From the NCBI GenBank assembly GCA_045811525.1, contig JBJMTV010000046.1, positions 1 to 64,000 on the forward strand: a DNA stretch of 64,000 bases, written 5' to 3'. This document shows, piece by piece, positions 59,368 to 64,000 of the stretch; position 1 is the stretch's first letter; each line of letters opens with the position of its first letter. The stretch comes from VAZQ01 sp045811525. GTDB lineage: Bacteria > Pseudomonadota > Alphaproteobacteria > Rhizobiales > Xanthobacteraceae. The notes beneath the pieces were generated by a model. The model searched no databases. It was not told the origin of the DNA and saw nothing but the letters and a program-made list of their open reading frames with translations. Both the position numbers and the translations under genes were made by a program.

Positions 59368-60666
59368 TTAGCGCATGAGGCTGGGAAGCCACAAGCTGAT
59401 CGCTGGGAACGCAATCAGTATACCGAGCCGCACCACGTCGGCGATCATGAATGGCAGCACGCCCCGGAACACGGTTTTCGTCGGCACGTGCGGCAGCAGT
59501 GCATTTATGACGAAGAGATTCATGCCCACTGGCGGACTGATCAGGCCGATTTCGACCACCACCACGATCAAAATCCCAAACCAGATTGGGTCGAGGCCCA
59601 GGTGGACCACGAGCGGGAAAAACACCGGCACGGTCAGAAGAATCATGGACAGCTCTTCCATGGCCGTACCCAGAAGGACGTAGATGGCGCAGATCGCGCC
59701 CACCACCATGATCGGCGACAGGTTGAGGGCGGTCACGAAGTTCTTGAGGTCGTCCGGCATGGACGTGTAATTGACGAACTCGGCGAACATCAGCGCGCCG
59801 GTCAGAATGGCAAACAGCATCGCGGTCGTGCGGCCGGACTCCACGAGCGCGTCGAGGAGCGTTTGCCAAGTAAGGACACGACGTGCGAGGGCAAAGCAAA
59901 AGGCGCCGAACGCCCCGATCCCTGCCCCCTCGGTCGCAGTGAACACCCCCACGTAAATTCCGCCCATCACGACAATAAAAAGAAGCGCGACCGTCCATAC
60001 GCCCTTGAGCGCAACGAGGCGCTCGCGCCAACTTGCGCGCTTACCGCTCGGTCCTGACTTTGGATCAGTCCAGACGATCCATTGTACGGCGAGGCACAAG
60101 AGCACGGTTGCCAGCACACCTGGCAGGATCCCGGCAGCAAATAGCTTGCCGATATTCGTCTCGGTCAGAACACCATAGATGACCATGATGGTGGAGGGCG
60201 GAATGAGGATACCCAGCGTACCGCCACCGGCGATAGCCCCGGTGGATAGACGATCGGAGTAGCCGAGCTCGTTCATTGCTGGATACGCGACCTTGGCCAT
60301 TGTCGCCGCGGTTGCAATCGAAGAGCCGCAGATCGCACCGAAGCCGGCGCAAGCGCACACCGTTGCCATCGCAAGTCCGCCACGCAGGTGACCGATGCAG
60401 GTATACGCCGCGCGGAACAGCTGTTGCGACATGCCGGCGCGCGTCACCAGATTGCCCATCAGAATGAAGAGCGGCACCACGGACAGCGTGTAATTGCGCC
60501 CAGTCTCGTAGATCTTGGTCTCCACCATGGCTAGAGCCGGCGCAAAATTCCAATCGCGCAAGTAGGCGACGCCCAAGAATCCGACCACTCCCATGGCAAC
60601 GGCGATGGGGATGCGCAGCAGCGCCAGAACCATCATCAGGAGGAGACCGACCAGAGCCTCCGTCAT
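59368..60666 (-). CDS. dctM: TRAP transporter large permease DctM
   Basis: A 432-residue, about 12-helix protein. DctM signatures are IPIAVAMGVVGFLG near the N-terminus, NYTLSVVPLFILMGNLVTRAG, the segment CAGFGAICGSSIATAATMAKVAYP, IPPSTIMVIYGVLTETNIGKLF, and EIGLISPPVGMNLFVINAL. It forms the sodium-coupled channel subunit with DctQ. The start overlaps the DctQ stop by 4 bases. Length and motifs are complete. Confidence 0.93.
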   Translation of the reverse strand: MTEALVGLLLMMVLALLRIPIAVAMGVVGFLGVAYLRDWNFAPALAMVETKIYETGRNYTLSVVPLFILMGNLVTRAGMSQQLFRAAYTCIGHLRGGLAMATVCACAGFGAICGSSIATAATMAKVAYPAMNELGYSDRLSTGAIAGGGTLGILIPPSTIMVIYGVLTETNIGKLFAAGILPGVLATVLLCLAVQWIVWTDPKSGPSGKRASWRERLVALKGVWTVALLFIVVMGGIYVGVFTATEGAGIGAFGAFCFALARRVLTWQTLLDALVESGRTTAMLFAILTGALMFAEFVNYTSMPDDLKNFVTALNLSPIMVVGAICAIYVLLGTAMEELSMILLTVPVFFPLVVHLGLDPIWFGILIVVVVEIGLISPPVGMNLFVINALLPHVPTKTVFRGVLPFMIADVVRLGILIAFPAISLWLPSLMR

Positions 60667-61187
60667 GTGGTGGTCGGCTTCTCAGGATCGAATGACATCG
60701 CTGCGCGCGGCGCCGGCGGGAAGACCACCTTGGTCAAATGGATGATGCCGGTTACGGCTACCATCACGGCCATGAAGTAGAGAAACGGGGCGACCGGCAC
60801 CCGCAGCACGTCGGTGGTGTCGCCATATGCTGCGATCTTGCCGGCCTTCACCCATACGCGCCACGCAAGGCCAAGGATCAGCAGGCCGCATAGAAGATCG
60901 ACGACACGGCGCAGCAGTGACCGGCCCCCCTCGCTAAGCGCCATATCAATAAAGTCCAGGGTCACGTGCTCATCGGCACGCGAGGCTAGCGGCAGCCCGG
61001 CAAAAATCAAACTGAGCAACAGGAGCTCGGTGATCTCGAAGGCGCCTCGCAATGGCGAATTGAAGATGTAGCGCCCGATGACGTCGACAGTCGTCAAGGC
61101 CATCAGGCCGAACAACAAGACTGCAGCGGCCGCCCCGAGCGCGCGATCGAGCCAGACGCCCGCCTCCGAAGGTTGCGCGCGGGTCAT
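60663..61187 (-). CDS. dctQ: TRAP transporter small permease DctQ
   Basis: A 174-residue protein with four membrane helices. The family pattern LMALTTVDVIGRYIFNSPLRGAFEITELLL is complete, followed by PLASRADEHVTLDFID. The ATG at 61187 is 11 bases after the DctP stop and lacks a good ribosome site, so translation may be coupled. A much longer upstream extension in the frame is Arg/Gly-rich and not family-like. It pairs with DctM. Confidence 0.88.
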   Translation of the reverse strand: MTRAQPSEAGVWLDRALGAAAAVLLFGLMALTTVDVIGRYIFNSPLRGAFEITELLLLSLIFAGLPLASRADEHVTLDFIDMALSEGGRSLLRRVVDLLCGLLILGLAWRVWVKAGKIAAYGDTTDVLRVPVAPFLYFMAVMVAVTGIIHLTKVVFPPAPRAAMSFDPEKPTTT

Positions 61188-61198
61188 GAGGAGGAGAG

Positions 61199-62257
61199 CT
61201 ACTGACCGGCAGCCACCCGCTTCAGCTCCTCTCGGAACTCGGCCAGCACCTTTGCACCGTCCACCCCTTTGGCCGTCGCATCCTTGACCCATTTGTCGAT
61301 GATCGGCTTCGCCCGGTCCTGCACTTGAGTGACGAATTGGGGTGGCGGCTCGCTGATCTGGATGCCGACGCGTTTCATCTCTTCGAGTGCAGCAGCATCG
61401 GTTGCATCCCAAGCCTTGCCGGCGAGGACCGCCAGCGGCTCACCCGACACGGACATGATCGCATCCTGGTCCTGCTTGGCGAGCTTGCTCCACTTGTTCT
61501 CGTTCATGAAGAAGCCGAAGGACGAGCTATAGAATCCTCCTGGAAACAGCGTCGCATATTTGACGACGGAGTTGAGCTTGAACGAGATGATCGATTCGAG
61601 CGGAAAGAAAGTCCCATCAGCCACCCCGGAGCTGAGAAGCTCATAGGACTCAGGCGCCGGCTTCACGAAGGCGGATGCGCCGAGCGCGCGCGCCATCTCC
61701 TCGGCAATGCCACCGCCGGTTCTGATTTTCATTCCAGCGAGATCCTCGACCTTGTTGATCGGGCGCTTGGTGTTGAACATCTGCCCGGGCCCATGCGTGA
61801 AGACAGCAAGGAGCTTGACACCCTTGTACTCGCCTGCCTGCTGCAAATACTTCCAATGGATGCGCGAATAGGCGACTGAGTTGATGAGCGAGCTCGCACC
61901 CATGCCGGGTAGTTCTGCGAGAAGCGGCAGGACATGACGAGCCGGCGTGTAGCTCGCGGTGACATAGGACACGTCGACAAGCTCGTCCCTCACTGCGTCG
62001 AATGTGCCCGGTGCGGCGGAAGGGTGCTTGGGGAGCATCTGCAGCTTTACTCGTCCGCTAGTCGCCTTCTCGACCTGCTGGCCCCATACCGAGAGCACGT
62101 CTTTGGTGAGCAAGTGGCTGGGTGACACCCAACTGGACATCGTCAGCGTCGTCTGGGCACCGGCGGGCACTGACGAACCGGCAAGCATTGTGGCGCTCAA
62201 CAGCGCGGCGTTCAGGACGGCGCTACGCGTCAACGCCAAGACGGCAAAATGTGTCAT
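61199..62257 (-). CDS. dctP: TRAP transporter substrate-binding protein DctP
   Basis: A 352-residue periplasmic receptor. The signal peptide is at residues 1-34 (NAALLSATMLAGSSVPAGAQ). The DctP fold shows TLTMSSWVSPSHLLTKDVLSV, the ligand arginine in GMKIRTGGGI, and KPAPESYELLSSGVADGTFFPLESI, the usual hinge helix. GMGASSLINSVAYSRIH is also typical. AGGAGGG lies about 10 bases before the ATG at 62257. It follows an IlvD/Edd-family dehydratase gene by 89 bases, so the ligand may be a sugar acid or hydroxy acid; this is inference. Confidence 0.9.
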   Translation of the reverse strand: MTHFAVLALTRSAVLNAALLSATMLAGSSVPAGAQTTLTMSSWVSPSHLLTKDVLSVWGQQVEKATSGRVKLQMLPKHPSAAPGTFDAVRDELVDVSYVTASYTPARHVLPLLAELPGMGASSLINSVAYSRIHWKYLQQAGEYKGVKLLAVFTHGPGQMFNTKRPINKVEDLAGMKIRTGGGIAEEMARALGASAFVKPAPESYELLSSGVADGTFFPLESIISFKLNSVVKYATLFPGGFYSSSFGFFMNENKWSKLAKQDQDAIMSVSGEPLAVLAGKAWDATDAAALEEMKRVGIQISEPPPQFVTQVQDRAKPIIDKWVKDATAKGVDGAKVLAEFREELKRVAAGQ

Positions 62258-62346
62258 GGGGTGTGTCCCTCCTGGGAATGCCTGGATGCTGCATCGGGGC
62301 ATTTGCGGAGCGCAACCGTCAAGCCCGTTCCGCGCCCCCTCTCCAA

Positions 62347-64000
62347 CTATTCCCGCGGCCAAGTTACCGCCCCGGCATGGGTCACTGCTCCTTCGCGCGC
62401 CGGCCCTACCAGCCTCGCATATTTCTCGAGGACACCGGCCAATCGCTCGCGTGCCGGCGGGTTGAACGCAGACTTGCGTGCGGCGAGCTCTGCCGCCGAC
62501 ACTATGAGGTCAATAGAGCCAACCGCGCAGTCGATACGCACGTGATCGCCGTCGCGCGCCAATGCAATCGGCCCCCCTGCCGCGGCTTCGGGGCCGACAT
62601 AGCCCACCATCATGCCGCGCGTTGCGCCGGAGAAGCGGCCGTCGGTCACCAGAGCCACCTTCTCGCCCATGCCCTGGCCATAGATCAGTGCAGTCACACC
62701 CAGCATCTCGCGCATGCCGGGTCCGCCTTTAGGGCCTTCATTGCGGATGATCAGGACGTCCCCTTCGGCGTATTGGCCTTGCCGCACGGCTGCACAGCAC
62801 GCCTCCTCGCTCTCGAAGGCGCGCACTCGACCCTCGAAGCGCAGGGACGCAAGACCGGCGACCTTGATGAGGGCTCCGTCGGGCGCGAGATTGCCCCGCA
62901 ATAGCACGAGACCGCCGTTGGGACTGAGTGCCTGAGCGGGAGCTCGGACGATATTGCCGTCTGCCCCAGGATGCGCGGCGAGGTGCTCTGCCAAAGTTTG
63001 TCCGGAAAGAGTCAGCACGTCTCCGTGCAGGCAATCAGCATCGAGCAGAGTCTTGAGCACGGCATCGGTGCCACCAACTGCGAACATGTCGGCGGCCAGA
63101 TAGCGTCCACCGGGTTGCAGGTCGGCAATCAAGGGCGTGCGCGCAAATATGTCGGCCATGTCGTCGAGGGTAAACCGAATACCGGCTTCGTGAGCAATGG
63201 CGGGCAGATGCAGTCCGGCGTTAGTTGATCCCCCCGTGGCTGCCACGACGCAGGCCGCGTTCTCCAACGACTTCCGCGTGACGAGATCGCGCGGCAACGG
63301 GCCGCCACTCGCCAAGATCTCGGTTACACGCTGACCCGCGCGCCGTGCCAGCGCGAGCCGCTGCGAATAGACCGCCGGCAACATGGCCGAGCCCGCCGGT
63401 GCAAGCCCGAGGGCTTCCGAGACCATGGCCATAGTATTGGCGGTGAACTGGCCGGGGCATGCGCCGACTGTGGGCGCGCACGTCCGCTCGAGTGACGCAA
63501 GCTCCACCTCACTCATGGTCCCGGCCAGGACTTCGCCCACCCCTTCGTAAGCGCTGAGCACGGTCGCCTGGCGCGCACCCCAGCGCCCAGGCAGCATGGC
63601 CCCGCCATAAACGAATACGCTCGGAGCATTGAGCCGCACCATCGCCATCATGATCGCTGGCAGGGTTTTGTCGCAACCGGCAAAACCGACGAGGCCATCA
63701 TAGGCATGGCCACGCATCACCGCCTCGATCGAATCGGCAATGATCTCGCGAGATATGAGGGACAGCCGCATCCCCCTGTGGTTCATCGAGATGCCGTCTG
63801 ACACCGAAATGGTGGCAAACGGCACGGGCACTCCGCCACCGGCCGCCACCCCCAGACGTGCGGCATCCGCCTGGGGCCCAAGCGACATTGAGCATGGCGT
63901 GTTCTCGCCTTGCGTGCTGACGATGGCTATTTGCGGCTTTTCGAAATCCTCCTCGTCGCGGCCACAGGCGCGCAGGAACGCGCGGTGAGGCGTACGGTCG
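62347..64000 (-). CDS. ilvD: IlvD/Edd-family dehydratase (dihydroxy-acid dehydratase), 5' end outside the window
   Basis: 550 residues are in view; the frame stays open to the right edge, so the start is missing. Upstream of the internal ATG at 63888 the reading continues with family sequence (KPQIAIVSTQGENTPCS), so that ATG is not the start. Iron-sulfur cysteines are in NTPCS, GFAGCDKT and GACPGQFTANTM. GGSTNAGLHLPAIAHEAG, DGRFSGATRGMMVGYVGPEA and GDHVRIDC mark the family. Canonical IlvD makes branched-chain 2-keto acids; relatives dehydrate sugar acids. With a TRAP transporter next door the latter remains possible. Confidence 0.88.
   Translation of the reverse strand, partial: DRTPHRAFLRACGRDEEDFEKPQIAIVSTQGENTPCSMSLGPQADAARLGVAAGGGVPVPFATISVSDGISMNHRGMRLSLISREIIADSIEAVMRGHAYDGLVGFAGCDKTLPAIMMAMVRLNAPSVFVYGGAMLPGRWGARQATVLSAYEGVGEVLAGTMSEVELASLERTCAPTVGACPGQFTANTMAMVSEALGLAPAGSAMLPAVYSQRLALARRAGQRVTEILASGGPLPRDLVTRKSLENAACVVAATGGSTNAGLHLPAIAHEAGIRFTLDDMADIFARTPLIADLQPGGRYLAADMFAVGGTDAVLKTLLDADCLHGDVLTLSGQTLAEHLAAHPGADGNIVRAPAQALSPNGGLVLLRGNLAPDGALIKVAGLASLRFEGRVRAFESEEACCAAVRQGQYAEGDVLIIRNEGPKGGPGMREMLGVTALIYGQGMGEKVALVTDGRFSGATRGMMVGYVGPEAAAGGPIALARDGDHVRIDCAVGSIDLIVSAAELAARKSAFNPPARERLAGVLEKYARLVGPAREGAVTHAGAVTWPRE

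Noticed and set aside
63700..63888. ATG at 63888 as the true start of the dehydratase
   Set aside because: The frame upstream of it encodes conserved family sequence including a cluster cysteine, so the gene continues beyond the window.

Overview
The window looks like an ordinary chromosomal stretch of a high-GC alphaproteobacterium of the order Hyphomicrobiales (Rhizobiales), probably near Nitrobacteraceae/Xanthobacteraceae. This is inferred from gene content and order: IalB-family proteins, phosphatidylcholine synthase, HspQ, NtrY-NtrX, the hfq-hflX pair, the block rlpA - D-Ala-D-Ala carboxypeptidase - tmk - holB - metG - tatD - MBL hydrolase, and several orphan Bug-type solute receptors. 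No rRNA, CRISPR array, insertion sequence or prophage was found. One tRNA is present, tRNA-Ser(UGA).

Layout. 1-1.0 kb: two tandem IalB-family secreted proteins, the first cut by the window edge. 1.0-6.5 kb: hspQ, a malyl-CoA-lyase-type CoA ester lyase, a UbiH-family flavin hydroxylase, divergent pcs, a TerC-type membrane protein and a quinone reductase. 6.5-11.1 kb: bioD-bioF (minus) divergent from bioA (plus), which meets rimO stop codon to stop codon. 11.1-12.2 kb: a gene-poor patch with an orphan HExxH mini-protease and tRNA-Ser. 12.2-20.6 kb: a carboxylate-uptake region with an OxlT-like antiporter, an outer-membrane porin, a lactate/glycolate permease, two Bug receptors and a Tat-exported alpha/beta hydrolase. 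20.7-25.0 kb: DUF202, a PLD-fold-like protein, and secreted and membrane proteins of unknown role. 25.1-27.5 kb: a copper-type P1B ATPase broken by three single-base homopolymer frameshifts. 27.7-30.8 kb: a four-gene operon of single-pass, helical, LEA-like membrane proteins. 31.1-34.5 kb: a large periplasmic c-haem/beta-propeller protein and an HtrA-like protein that has lost catalytic residues.

34.8-44.2 kb holds core cell functions: cell wall (rlpA, carboxypeptidase), replication and translation (tmk, holB, metG), the tatD and MBL genes, dps and mazG. 44.3-59.1 kb is a remodelled version of the usual rhizobial ntr - dat - hfq - hflX - mazG neighbourhood. A Bug receptor lies between mazG and hflX. 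A membrane-protein gene and a six-gene MoxR/DUF58/SpoIIM/RDD/DUF4350/DUF4129 operon lie between the D-amino-acid aminotransferase and ntrX. 59.4-64 kb: a TRAP transporter (DctP-DctQ-DctM) behind an IlvD/Edd-family dehydratase that runs off the right edge.

Most likely targets for new biology are the MoxR-SpoIIM-RDD membrane/AAA+ operon, the four-gene LEA-like membrane operon, the c-haem/propeller protein and the catalytically dead HtrA homologue. Functional statements come from family motifs read by eye. No database search was possible.
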